DNA from: an uncultured Roseovarius sp.
Lineage (GTDB): Bacteria > Pseudomonadota > Alphaproteobacteria > Rhodobacterales > Rhodobacteraceae
Reading direction: 5' to 3'
Assembly: GCA_951812895.1 (NCBI GenBank)
Contig: OX638333.1
Coordinates: 858,366 to 922,365 of the forward strand
Length of the DNA: 64,000 nucleotides
Translations under genes and position numbers: made by a program
Shown here: positions 9,142 to 16,948 of the stretch, one piece after another
Layout of the letters: each line of letters opens with the position of its first letter
How positions within the stretch are numbered: position 1 is the stretch's first letter
Notes under the pieces: model-generated
Told to the model about the DNA's origin: nothing
The model's input: the letters and a program-made list of their open reading frames with translations, nothing else
Database searches by the model: none

Positions 9142-9669
9142 ATGGTGGAACTGCTCGATCAATCTATCAAATTAATCTGCCGTTTGTGCGGCTTCTTGGC
9201 GGCTTTGGTTCTCGTCATCCTTGCTGGGTTGGTCATCACGAGCATCTGTTCCCGCGCAATCGGTGTCTATGTTCCGGGTCTGACGGATTACGCCGCCTAT
9301 TGTTTGGCTTGGGCTGGTGCGCTTGGCATGACGTACACGTTTGGCGAACACGGGCACATTCGGGTCGAAATGCTGGTCGACAATTTAAGTGGCAAGACCA
9401 GATACATTCTGGAACTTGCCATGCTGGTCGTGGCAGCATTCATGGTCAGCTATCTCAGCTATTTCTTGATAAAAATGACACTGACCTCCTACGATTTTCA
9501 AGATCGCAGCGACGGGTCAGATGAAATCCTGATTTGGATTCCGCAAACACCGTTTGCATTGGGATTCACTCTCTTTGCGATCGTTCTCGTTATGGCTGTG
9601 CTCCGCGCTGCGCTGCGCGGCGATTTGGAAGGGTTGGCAGCAACCAAACAAGCCGAGAGCTGGGAATAG
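9142..9669 (+). CDS. TRAP transporter small permease (DctQ family)
   Basis: 175 aa. Four predicted membrane helices of the DctQ family; the motif GALGMTYTFGEHGHIRVEML is typical of these subunits. The start was placed at ATG 9142, not the upstream TTG at 9115, because the TTG lies inside the hairpin stem and the ATG follows GGGAGA. It forms the membrane complex with the large permease encoded 3 bp downstream. Confidence 0.88.
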   Translation: MVELLDQSIKLICRLCGFLAALVLVILAGLVITSICSRAIGVYVPGLTDYAAYCLAWAGALGMTYTFGEHGHIRVEMLVDNLSGKTRYILELAMLVVAAFMVSYLSYFLIKMTLTSYDFQDRSDGSDEILIWIPQTPFALGFTLFAIVLVMAVLRAALRGDLEGLAATKQAESWE

Positions 9670-9672
9670 ATC

Positions 9673-10980
9673 ATGGCAGAAACAACTCTTGCAATCGTAA
9701 TGGTCGTCGCCCTTCTGGGGCTGTTGGCGCTTGGCCTTTGGATTGGCTTAGCATTGATGGGTGTCGGCTTTATCGCCATGGCACTCTTTACGTCGCGCCC
9801 GGTAGGTGACGCGCTGGCCACAACCGTCTGGTCGCACAGTGCGCTTTGGGGGCTGGCCTCGTTGCCCCTCTTTATCTGGATGGGCGAAATACTGTTTCGA
9901 AGTCGTTTATCCGAAGGGCTGTTTAGCGGGCTTGCCCCGCTGATGCGGCGGATGCCAGGCGGCTTGATCCACGTGAACATCGTGGGCTGTGCAACCTTTG
10001 CTGCGATCTCTGGGTCGTCTGCGGCCACCCTTGCAACAATCGGCAAGATCACAGTGCCCGAGTTGAAAAAGCGCGGCTATCCCGACAACATGTCCTACGG
10101 GACGCTCGCTGGTGCTTCAACGTTAGGGCTGCTGATCCCACCATCGATCATCATGATTGTCTATGGTGTCACTGCACAGGTTTCGATAACGCGGCTCTTC
10201 ATGGCGGGCGTGCTGCCCGGATTGATGCTTGCGGCGCTTTTTGTTGGGTACATCGTGCTTTGGGGGCGCTTTACAGAGACCGGCCGAGGACTGAGAGAAG
10301 AGCGGGCAACCGGTCGCGAGAAATGGGAGGGACTGGTTCGCCTCGCCCCAGTGGGCGGTCTCATTCTGGTCGTCATCGGGTCGATCTACTCTGGCTTGGC
10401 TTCTCCGACAGAGGCCGCCGTTCTAGGGGTCATTGGTGCGCTTGGGTTGTCCATTCTCGAAGGGTCCATGACCCGAGACGCGTTCTTTCAGGGTTTGATG
10501 GGAGCAACCAAGACAACGTCGATGATCATGCTGTTGGTTGCAGGCTCCGCTTTCCTCACGTTGGCGATGGGTTTCACGGGCCTGCCGCGCGCGCTTGCAG
10601 ACTGGATAGGTGGCATGAACTTAGAGCCTTGGATGCTGATCGCGGCGCTGACGGTGTTCTATGTGGTCCTTGGGTTTTTCCTCGACGGGATCTCGTCCAT
10701 CGTGCTGACCATGGCGGTGGTCGAACCCCTCGTGCGCGGTGCTGGCATTGATATGATTTGGTTTGGCATCTTTGTAGTATTGGTCGCTGAAATGGCAATG
10801 ATCACCCCACCGGTCGGCTTCAACCTGTTCCTCGTACAAAGCATGACTGGTCGAGATCTCGGATTCATTGCCCGTTCCGCCTTTCCGATGTTCCTGCTGA
10901 TGGTAGTGGGCGTCATTCTTCTAACGTTGTTTCCTAGCCTCGCCCTGTGGCTGCCGGAAGTCCTGACCGCAAGGAACTAA
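9673..10980 (+). CDS. TRAP transporter large permease (DctM family)
   Basis: 435 aa. Sodium-coupled transport subunit with about 12 membrane helices. Family motifs are visible: the SGSSAATLATIGKI region, the TLGLLIPPSIIMIVYG region and SPTEAAVLGVIGAL. Length is normal. It follows dctQ by 3 bp and precedes a Usp gene by 4 bp, so dctPQM-usp form one transcription unit with the M24 gene in front. Confidence 0.92.
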   Translation: MAETTLAIVMVVALLGLLALGLWIGLALMGVGFIAMALFTSRPVGDALATTVWSHSALWGLASLPLFIWMGEILFRSRLSEGLFSGLAPLMRRMPGGLIHVNIVGCATFAAISGSSAATLATIGKITVPELKKRGYPDNMSYGTLAGASTLGLLIPPSIIMIVYGVTAQVSITRLFMAGVLPGLMLAALFVGYIVLWGRFTETGRGLREERATGREKWEGLVRLAPVGGLILVVIGSIYSGLASPTEAAVLGVIGALGLSILEGSMTRDAFFQGLMGATKTTSMIMLLVAGSAFLTLAMGFTGLPRALADWIGGMNLEPWMLIAALTVFYVVLGFFLDGISSIVLTMAVVEPLVRGAGIDMIWFGIFVVLVAEMAMITPPVGFNLFLVQSMTGRDLGFIARSAFPMFLLMVVGVILLTLFPSLALWLPEVLTARN

Positions 10981-10984
10981 TTAA

Positions 10985-11413
10985 ATGCTTAACAATATCA
11001 TCCTTGCAGTCGATGCCTATGATGCAGATTCCTGGTCTATGGTCCGACAGTCATTCCAGCCCTTCATTGACCTCGACGCGACAATACACATCGCCCATGT
11101 CGTTCCGAAAACAGACGCTCTGGGGCCTTTGTCGCAATTCGTGCCGTCTGGGTTCGAGGACAAGCACCGTGAGGAAGTCAAAGAAAAGCTCACCACGATG
11201 AAAACCTCATTAGACGGGTACAAAGGAAAAATCATGCTCCATCAACTCGCCGGAAATGTGCATGTTGAAATTCTGGATCTGGCCAGCAAAGTGAGCGCAG
11301 ACCTGATCATCGTCGGTGCTTATGGAGAAGAATTGAAAGACTACCACCTGGGCCCCAAGGCTGCGCGCATTGCCCGGCACGCAACCTGTTCGGTTTTCAT
11401 CGCACGCCCATGA
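10985..11413 (+). CDS. Universal stress protein (UspA family)
   Basis: 142 aa. Usp fold with the nucleotide-binding signature near the C-terminus (VGAYGEELKDYHLGPKAARIARHATCSVFIARP); the glycines of the classic G-2x-G-9x-G-S/T motif are only partly kept, so ATP binding is uncertain. It starts 4 bp after dctM. Usp proteins linked to TRAP operons (TeaD-type) are known to modulate uptake, and a second example occurs in the ectoine cluster of this window. A regulatory role for this copy is inferred from that parallel. Confidence 0.85.
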   Translation: MLNNIILAVDAYDADSWSMVRQSFQPFIDLDATIHIAHVVPKTDALGPLSQFVPSGFEDKHREEVKEKLTTMKTSLDGYKGKIMLHQLAGNVHVEILDLASKVSADLIIVGAYGEELKDYHLGPKAARIARHATCSVFIARP

Positions 11414-11453
11414 TCCAACGAGCGGACCTTTTTGCCAGGCGCGGGGCATAGCG

Positions 11454-12254
11454 ATGGAGATCTTACTCGGAGCCTTCGGGATGGCCCTTGCAGGGTGCTT
11501 TGCAGGGTTCATGTCCGGACTGTTTGGAATAGGAGGCGGGGTCATCCTTGTTCCGCTCTTGGCGGCGGTGTTCGCCGTTCAAGGCGTTGATCCTGTCCAC
11601 GTGAGCCATATGGCGGTCGGAACGTCACTGGGGATCATCATCCCAACCGCAATCCGCTCGTTCTTGTCACACCGAAAATTGGGGGCGGGCAACCAAGAAC
11701 TGCTGAAACTTTGGATCTTATGGGTGCCTCTGGGCGTCGTCATAACGTCTTTGATTGTGCCATATGTGTCCGGTGTTCTCCTGAGATATGTTTTTGCCAT
11801 CGTCGCAACACTGATTGCTGTGAAGATGCTGTTCAAACGGATCAACTGGACTGTTTCCAGCGATCTTCCGGGCCCCTTGCCCAATCGAGGTTTCGGATTT
11901 GGTATTGGGTTTCTATCCACCTTCATGGGTATCGGTGGCGGCAATCTGAACAACCTGTTCATGACCGTGTTCGGTCAGTCGATGCATCAGGCCGTCGCGA
12001 CGTCGGCTGGTCTGGGTGTTTTGATCGCGATTCCGGGTGCCATCGGTTATGTGTATGCGGGGTGGGGCCAGCAAACTTTGCCACCAATGTCGCTGGGATA
12101 TCTCAACTTGCTGGCAATATTGTTTGTCGCACCGTTTTCCATGTTGGTCGCTCCGCTCGGCGCACGTATGGCGCATCGTCTTGACGAAGGAATGCTGGAA
12201 AGGTGTTTCGGGATCTTTCTCTTGCTGGTTGTAGTCAGCTTCGTCCTTATGTGA
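11454..12254 (+). CDS. TSUP family membrane exporter (TauE/SafE/YfcA-like)
   Basis: 266 aa with about eight hydrophobic segments. The glycine-rich motifs GLFGIGGGVILVPLL and STFMGIGGGNLNNLF mark the two halves of a TauE/SafE permease, a family linked to export of sulfite, sulfoacetate and other organosulfur or organic anions. The start was set at ATG 11454 so that the protein begins with the first membrane segment; the open frame upstream overlaps usp. It lies 40 bp after usp and is probably the last gene of the operon. It could export a by-product of the imported substrate; sulfur-related anions are possible but unproven. Confidence 0.85.
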   Translation: MEILLGAFGMALAGCFAGFMSGLFGIGGGVILVPLLAAVFAVQGVDPVHVSHMAVGTSLGIIIPTAIRSFLSHRKLGAGNQELLKLWILWVPLGVVITSLIVPYVSGVLLRYVFAIVATLIAVKMLFKRINWTVSSDLPGPLPNRGFGFGIGFLSTFMGIGGGNLNNLFMTVFGQSMHQAVATSAGLGVLIAIPGAIGYVYAGWGQQTLPPMSLGYLNLLAILFVAPFSMLVAPLGARMAHRLDEGMLERCFGIFLLLVVVSFVLM

Positions 12255-12723
12255 TCACTCAGCCCCCGGATGTCGGCACGCTACAGGTAAGCTGACCTTG
12301 CAGAGACAATCTTAAATCGTAGGTGCGACCGCAACTGAGATGGCGAAACAGTCTAAAAATTTTTGGCTCAGTAGGGACTTGAATGACCGCTATGGAGACC
12401 TTGCTTGCAACACGGCAGCAAGGGCGCCGCTCTCGCGAAGCAATGCTGCATCAGCAGTAGCCGCGTGAGCAAAAGGCGGCAAAGTCCCGCGTTGCGGTCG
12501 CTCACGAACCCAAAATGCTGCGCCGTCAACCAATGTCGGGTTCCGGGAGGCGAGCAAGTAGATTTTGAGGTGAGCTGAATGGCCGGTAAGGGCCGCTTTA
12601 CCGTGCCAGGCGGCTTAGATCGCGTCGATGCTGCGGCGCATGCGACGGCGGGAGTGAGCCCGTTTCTACCAATGCTGCAGGTTCTACGAATGTCGGCTTT
12701 CGAGCCGACATTCTGGTATCGCC
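12255..12723. repeat. Gene-free stretch holding intergenic repeat copy 2
   Basis: This gap contains no believable gene. The block at 12541-12595 matches 18716-18770 at 51 of 55 positions by eye (shared core AGTAGATTTTGAGG and GAGCTGAATGGCCGGTA). A second block at about 12625-12660 (CGATGCTGCGGCGCATGCGA) resembles 16718-16752 and 18803-18837. It is one of four copies of a dispersed repeat in the left third of the window. Confidence 0.65.
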
Positions 12724-13725
12724 CTATTCCAAACTAAGCCTCAATCTCTTGGGTGTCTGTCCAGTCCACTTCCGAAATGCGCGCTGAAATGCATTGGTGT
12801 CGCGGTAACCAACAAGATGTGCAATCTGCTGGTTGGTGAGCTCGCTATCCCTCAAATAGCGTACCGCAAGCGTCTTTCGGGTTCGATCAAGAACCTTCTG
12901 GAAGGTTGTGTTTTCTTGCGCGAGACCCCGGATGAGACTGCTTCTGCTCATGCATAAGCGGGAACTGATATGGGCCAAGGTGGGATCGGTGACGGCGAAT
13001 GCTTCGAGCAAACTGGCCCGCACGCGTTCGGACAAGGCGACATCTTTCGCCATTATCGACGACATGGTTTCCAAGTCATTTTCCGTCGCCCGCCAAAGCT
13101 TTGGGTTGTCAGAAATGAACGGAACTTGCGTGTCGCTCGTCCTGTAGCTGAGCATAGGGGCACCCCTATCAGGCACGCAGGAAAACAAATCCTCCATTGC
13201 AGCCAGTTCTGCCTTTGGTAGCGGCAATCGAACGGCAGTCGGTTTCAGATGACGTGTTGCAAGAGCGGTTGTCACTGCGTGAAGATAGACGATCTGCGGG
13301 CTGCTGAAAGTTGGCGGCAGATCAAAATCAGGGGAATCCGACACAATGTTCATCGTGCACCAGTTGGCGTCTGTATTCACTGCAAAACGCATGGGCCCAA
13401 AGAGATGCTTGTGTTTGGCTAAACGTGCCAGACCCGTCCCGAAGTTCGGAGCGCTAGACATCGCGAATAGGACCGGGATGGCGGGGCCGCTGGCCATGCG
13501 TTCGCCCAATTGCCGCGAGACGTTGGCTTGTGGTGACAGCCGCATCATCGTGTTCCACAGCAGGATGTATTCCGGGCCAGTGACAAGAAATCCATGATCG
13601 CCCTTTGACGTGGGAGATATCTCGGCGGCGGTCATGACTTCGATCCAGTCTAGACCCAGCATCTTGGCAATTGGGCCTGACAAGACTGACGACGTATAGA
13701 CGGGTTGCCCAGTGCCTTCTGCCAT
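12724..13725 (-). CDS. AraC-family transcriptional regulator
   Basis: 333 aa. The C-terminus is an AraC/XylS DNA-binding domain with two helix-turn-helices (RLCMSRSSLIRGLAQENTTF, then YLRDSELTNQQIAHLVGYRD, NAFQRAFRKWTGQTPKRLR). The N-terminal 200 residues resemble the OruR/Arabinose_bd-type domain common in regulators of lipid and amine catabolism. The start was placed at ATG 13725, preceded by AAGGAG; the frame extends upstream to 13806 without a site. It is divergent from an SDR gene across 164 bp and is likely its regulator. Confidence 0.88.
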   Translation of the reverse strand: MAEGTGQPVYTSSVLSGPIAKMLGLDWIEVMTAAEISPTSKGDHGFLVTGPEYILLWNTMMRLSPQANVSRQLGERMASGPAIPVLFAMSSAPNFGTGLARLAKHKHLFGPMRFAVNTDANWCTMNIVSDSPDFDLPPTFSSPQIVYLHAVTTALATRHLKPTAVRLPLPKAELAAMEDLFSCVPDRGAPMLSYRTSDTQVPFISDNPKLWRATENDLETMSSIMAKDVALSERVRASLLEAFAVTDPTLAHISSRLCMSRSSLIRGLAQENTTFQKVLDRTRKTLAVRYLRDSELTNQQIAHLVGYRDTNAFQRAFRKWTGQTPKRLRLSLE

Positions 13726-13889
13726 GATGGGCTCCTTCGGATCGTTGATGCTTGCAGCATAGCTCTTGTGTATCAACCACAGCAACTGGATTGATCTGAT
13801 CTGCAAGACATTGGAACGATCTGCATATCGTCAAAGCCCGATCTGCCAATCATCATCCCCACAGCTTTTTAGATTGACGCAGGTGCACG

Positions 13890-14639
13890 ATGGACTTCTC
13901 TGGAAAAGTTATTTTGGTGACAGGCGGCGGGTCAGGCATTGGCCTTGAATTTGCCCGCCAACTCGCAGGTGCAGGAAACACTGTCTATATTTGCGGTCGA
14001 AACGCAGCGAAACTGGACACTGCAGCTGAGGTGCATGGTTTGCACGCAGTCACGGGCGATGTCACCTCCGTAACAGACCAGCAAAAAATTATTTCAACCA
14101 TAGCGTCAGAACATGGCCGCCTTGACATACTGATCAACAATGCCGGTGTGCTTGAGGCATATGATTTTGCAAGTGATCCGAACACGTTGGACCGCATTGA
14201 ACGGGAGATCGAGATCAATGCGAAGGCTCCGCTCACACTGACCTACAGGGCGCTACCACTCTTGCGGCAAAGCAACCAACCTGCTGTGCTTTTTGTCAGT
14301 TCAGGGGTCGCCTACGTGGCCAGCGCAGGCACCCCGGTCTATTCCGGGACCAAAGCGCTGATCCATCATTGTGCCCAGACGCTGCGACATCAGTTTGCCC
14401 CTCTGGGTATCTCAGTCTTTGAGGCGCTGCCGCCCGTTGTAGCAACGGATATGGCCAAGTCTCTCAAATCGGGCAACTTCAAGCTAATGCAACCGGATGA
14501 TCTTGTCCGCCAGATCATTCAGGGCATGAAAGCCGGATCACCAGAAATCCTCCTTGGTCAAAGCAAACAGATCAAGTTTATGAGCCGTTTGGCACCAACC
14601 TTCCTGTTCCGGCAATTCGCGAAAACGGAATTTCATTAG
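13890..14639 (+). CDS. Short-chain dehydrogenase/reductase (DltE-like)
   Basis: 249 aa. NAD(P)-dependent oxidoreductase with a Rossmann fold. The cofactor motif TGGGSGIG is at residues 11-18, NNAG near 88, catalytic Ser in SSGVAYV, and the YSGTK catalytic Tyr/Lys pair near 151-155. Closest in type to the DltE/YdfG-like SDRs that act on small carbonyls or lipids. It is first of a three-gene plus-strand set with two small membrane proteins, and divergent from an AraC regulator. Substrate not identifiable. Confidence 0.87.
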   Translation: MDFSGKVILVTGGGSGIGLEFARQLAGAGNTVYICGRNAAKLDTAAEVHGLHAVTGDVTSVTDQQKIISTIASEHGRLDILINNAGVLEAYDFASDPNTLDRIEREIEINAKAPLTLTYRALPLLRQSNQPAVLFVSSGVAYVASAGTPVYSGTKALIHHCAQTLRHQFAPLGISVFEALPPVVATDMAKSLKSGNFKLMQPDDLVRQIIQGMKAGSPEILLGQSKQIKFMSRLAPTFLFRQFAKTEFH

Positions 14640-14675
14640 CGTAAACAGCATCTTGACCCATCGAAGGATACGAAC

Positions 14676-15173
14676 ATGACCACAGCTTACCGTCGCAACA
14701 TCAACGCCCTCACCGTGATCGCAGCAGCTGCCTTTGCCGGAGGCAACCTGTTCATAGGCCTGTCTATGGGTGCGATTTGGATGAATATGGACCCGCTGGA
14801 TTTCATGAACGGGTTTTGGGGTCAATTCACCCGGTTTACGTTTACCATCATGCCGTTGTTCACGCTGACGCTCATTGGCCTGATCCTCTCGGCGCGTCTG
14901 GACTGGGCCAACGCGCCAGTCAAACGGCTATGGCTTATCGCGATCGGCCTTTACATCGCGACCAGCGCAATCACGATGTTCTACCACCTTCCACTCAATT
15001 TCGCCCTACGCGCAGCGGAACTCACCTCGAACGAAGCGGCAAGCGCACGCAGGGGCTGGCTTCTCTGGAACGTTCCCCGCGTCGTTCTGGCCTTCGGGAT
15101 CCCGTTTTTTGCCCTCAAGGCAATGAGTGCCTTTCAGCACTCCTTCGAACCTCAAAATGAGCCGTCAACCTAG
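14676..15173 (+). CDS. Hypothetical four-helix membrane protein
   Basis: 165 aa. Not confidently recognised. Four hydrophobic segments are visible at about residues 10-32, 48-68, 82-103 and 128-148; the overall layout resembles DUF1772-type membrane proteins, which often sit beside SDRs under AraC or TetR control, but that assignment is tentative. It begins 36 bp after the SDR stop. The C-terminal tail is short and polar. Cotranscription with the SDR suggests a shared function, perhaps at the membrane. Confidence 0.7.
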   Translation: MTTAYRRNINALTVIAAAAFAGGNLFIGLSMGAIWMNMDPLDFMNGFWGQFTRFTFTIMPLFTLTLIGLILSARLDWANAPVKRLWLIAIGLYIATSAITMFYHLPLNFALRAAELTSNEAASARRGWLLWNVPRVVLAFGIPFFALKAMSAFQHSFEPQNEPST

Positions 15174-15213
15174 TTGCAGGCGCCCTTTCGAAACAACTAA
15201 GGACCGTTTCCAC

Positions 15214-15633
15214 ATGCCAAAACACATCAAATGGATCATTTCGGTCTTGATGGCCGCGACCATTTTCCGAGCGCAAACCGTAATGTTCTTGCCCAAAGTC
15301 GAAGTCTTCGGCGGACCCGCCCCAAACGCGTGGTTTGGACCGTGGTTCAGCGACTCAATCTTGGGATTCTTGGTTCCGGTCATGGTGTTCATTTTCTGGA
15401 CACGGAGTGGGATGCGCGTTTGGGGTGCTTTGTTGGTCTACAACGCTCTTGGCGCGTTTGACTATGCGAACGGGCTCGTGACGCAGTTTTTCCACCCAAT
15501 GCCGGTCGAAATGGCGTCCGCCGCAGCGGTTTATGGTGGCATAGGCCTGTTCATGACGTTCCAGCTTGTCGCTCTGGGCCTCTTGTTCCGAAAGGACGTT
15601 GCTGCCGATTTCGCGAACCAGGGCCGACCTTAG
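15214..15633 (+). CDS. Hypothetical small membrane protein
   Basis: 139 aa. Not recognised. It starts at ATG 15214 and has about four hydrophobic segments, the first acting as a signal anchor (IKWIISVLMAATIFRAQTVM). A central GPAPNAWFGPWFSDSILGFLVPVMVFIFW region is rich in aromatic residues. It lies 40 bp after the preceding membrane protein and completes the AraC/SDR cassette. Confidence 0.65.
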   Translation: MPKHIKWIISVLMAATIFRAQTVMFLPKVEVFGGPAPNAWFGPWFSDSILGFLVPVMVFIFWTRSGMRVWGALLVYNALGAFDYANGLVTQFFHPMPVEMASAAAVYGGIGLFMTFQLVALGLLFRKDVAADFANQGRP

Positions 15634-15720
15634 TTAAAATGAGGCGTGTGGCTTGGGCCAATGTTCGGGTCTTAACTGACGGTTTGCCGACCTTGATCGG
15701 ATAGACGTTCAGTCACGCCC

Positions 15721-16143
15721 TCATTCGTCACGCGGACAGGGCATGCCCGCAGCGGTCCAAATAGCCATATCCTCAAGATGGGTCTGAAGGCTGCCTGGAG
15801 CGGGTTCCCGTCCGGGGCCGGGATCAAAGCCCCAGCTAATGAAGCCGAACAGCTCTGCGTCATGCACAATGTGCTCCACCAGACCGGCTGCATCCCGGCC
15901 GCCGTTTCGCTCGGGGTCGCGCATCTGTTGGCAAATCTCGGTGCTGGTTCGGTCAATCCATTGGAATTCAACGGGCGCAAGTTGCCAATCCATACCGAGA
16001 CGAGGTGCGGCATGCGGCAGTTCCTGCGGTATGGTGGACGTTTGATGGCATGCATTGCACGAGAGACTGCCAGCGCCGATGCGGCTCTCACCGGCGTTAA
16101 TCGCCATACCATGCGCCTGCCGTTCCCCATAGCTTGGTCTGTT
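15721..16143 (-). pseudogene. Remnant of a cytochrome-c-like isoquinoline-oxidoreductase-associated protein
   Basis: On the minus strand the region encodes NRPSYGERQAHGM, then LSCNACHQTS and LPHAAPRLGMDWQLAPVEF, then ICQQMRDPERNGGRD, LVEHIVHDAELFGFISWGFD and PGPGREPAPGSLQ. This is the C-terminal part of the small CxxCH proteins annotated as isoquinoline 1-oxidoreductase subunit. The N-terminal part with the signal peptide and a first CxxCH is missing: reading further upstream gives sequence antisense to a crotonase-like fragment. It has no start of its own and is treated as a truncated pseudogene. Confidence 0.6.
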
Positions 16144-16398
16144 GACGCGTTGGCCCATCGCATCGCCCAATTCCCCGCCGACTCCATCAATGCCTGTAAG
16201 CAAATGGTGTATGAATCCATCGACAAACCGATTGATGAAGCGCTGAAAGCTGAAGCGTACTGGCTCTATCAGGCCACCAGCAAAACCCCGGCGATTAAAC
16301 GCTTTACCATCGCTGACGAACAAGGCCTGGAACACGACATCGAAAATCAGCGCAACTGGGGTGACCTGGTTATGAAGGTGCAGGAAATCAACGATTAA
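16144..16398 (+). pseudogene. C-terminal fragment of a crotonase-like (enoyl-CoA hydratase) gene
   Basis: The plus-strand frame reads VDALAHRIAQFPADSINACK, then QMVYESIDKPIDEALKAEAY and WLYQATSKTPAIKRF, ending NWGDLVMKVQEIND-stop. The first part fits the last helices of the enoyl-CoA hydratase superfamily (lA-rIA-fP---in-cK). The catalytic half is absent because upstream bases belong to an antisense cytochrome remnant. Codon use (many AAA, GAA, GCG) looks different from neighbours and suggests transfer. The frame stays open upstream to 15778 by chance. Family call is tentative. Confidence 0.5.
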
Positions 16399-16416
16399 CT
16401 TCTAACTGTGAAGCGG

Positions 16417-16440
16417 CTGGCCACCGTGATTGGTGGCCAG
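16417..16440 (+). terminator. Hairpin after the crotonase-like fragment
   Basis: CTGGCCACC (16417-16425) pairs perfectly with GGTGGCCAG (16432-16440) over a 6-base loop, 18 bp after the fragment's stop. Only a weak T-run follows. It probably came along with the fragment as its native terminator. Confidence 0.55.
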
Positions 16441-16948
16441 TTGTCCAAGTCAAACTTACGATTTGATTTGGAGACAGCAAGAAAAGCCCATTTTTGAGTT
16501 GGCTGCTCGTCCAAGACCGGGAGATCGTCACTGGACCAGACATTGGGGCATTTGCAGCGAATTCACCCTAAGTCCGCAGATTTCCCATTTGTAGACCTCG
16601 AGATTTTTCTATCGCAGCGAATGGCAGGTAAGCGGGCTGTTCCCGCAGCATCATAACCGGATGTCGAAGGTCGGGAATGGGCCGTCCACAACAATCATGC
16701 AACCCGAACTTTCGTCTGATGCTGCGTTGCATCCGATGGCGGCGAAGAGCCCTTTTTACTGATTTTCTGCAGCGCCGCGTATGGTGGCTTTCTAGAAATG
16801 ATCGTATTGTCTGTTAAACACAATTCTACTCACATTTTTTTAGGTGGCTTTGAGCAGCGGATATTTAGAGGCTGAATAATCGGGCAGTGGCGCGGATGAC
16901 ACATCATTGCGCCGCTTGCGGGGACTAAAAAGACTGTCGCGCGCGGTC
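16441..16948. repeat. Gene-free stretch holding intergenic repeat copy 3
   Basis: No gene is seen. The block at 16718-16752 (GATGCTGCGTTGCATCCGAT, then GGCGGCGAAGAGCCC) matches 18803-18837 with four differences in 35. AAGTCCGCAGA at about 16570 also occurs at about 3420. The remaining bases to 16948 lie downstream of the envelope-protein gene and show nothing further. Confidence 0.6.

Noticed and set aside
15778-16398. Plus-strand open frame of 206 codons
   Set aside because: Only the last 84 codons look like a protein family (crotonase end). The first part is antisense to a clear cytochrome-like remnant, so the long frame is a chance fusion.
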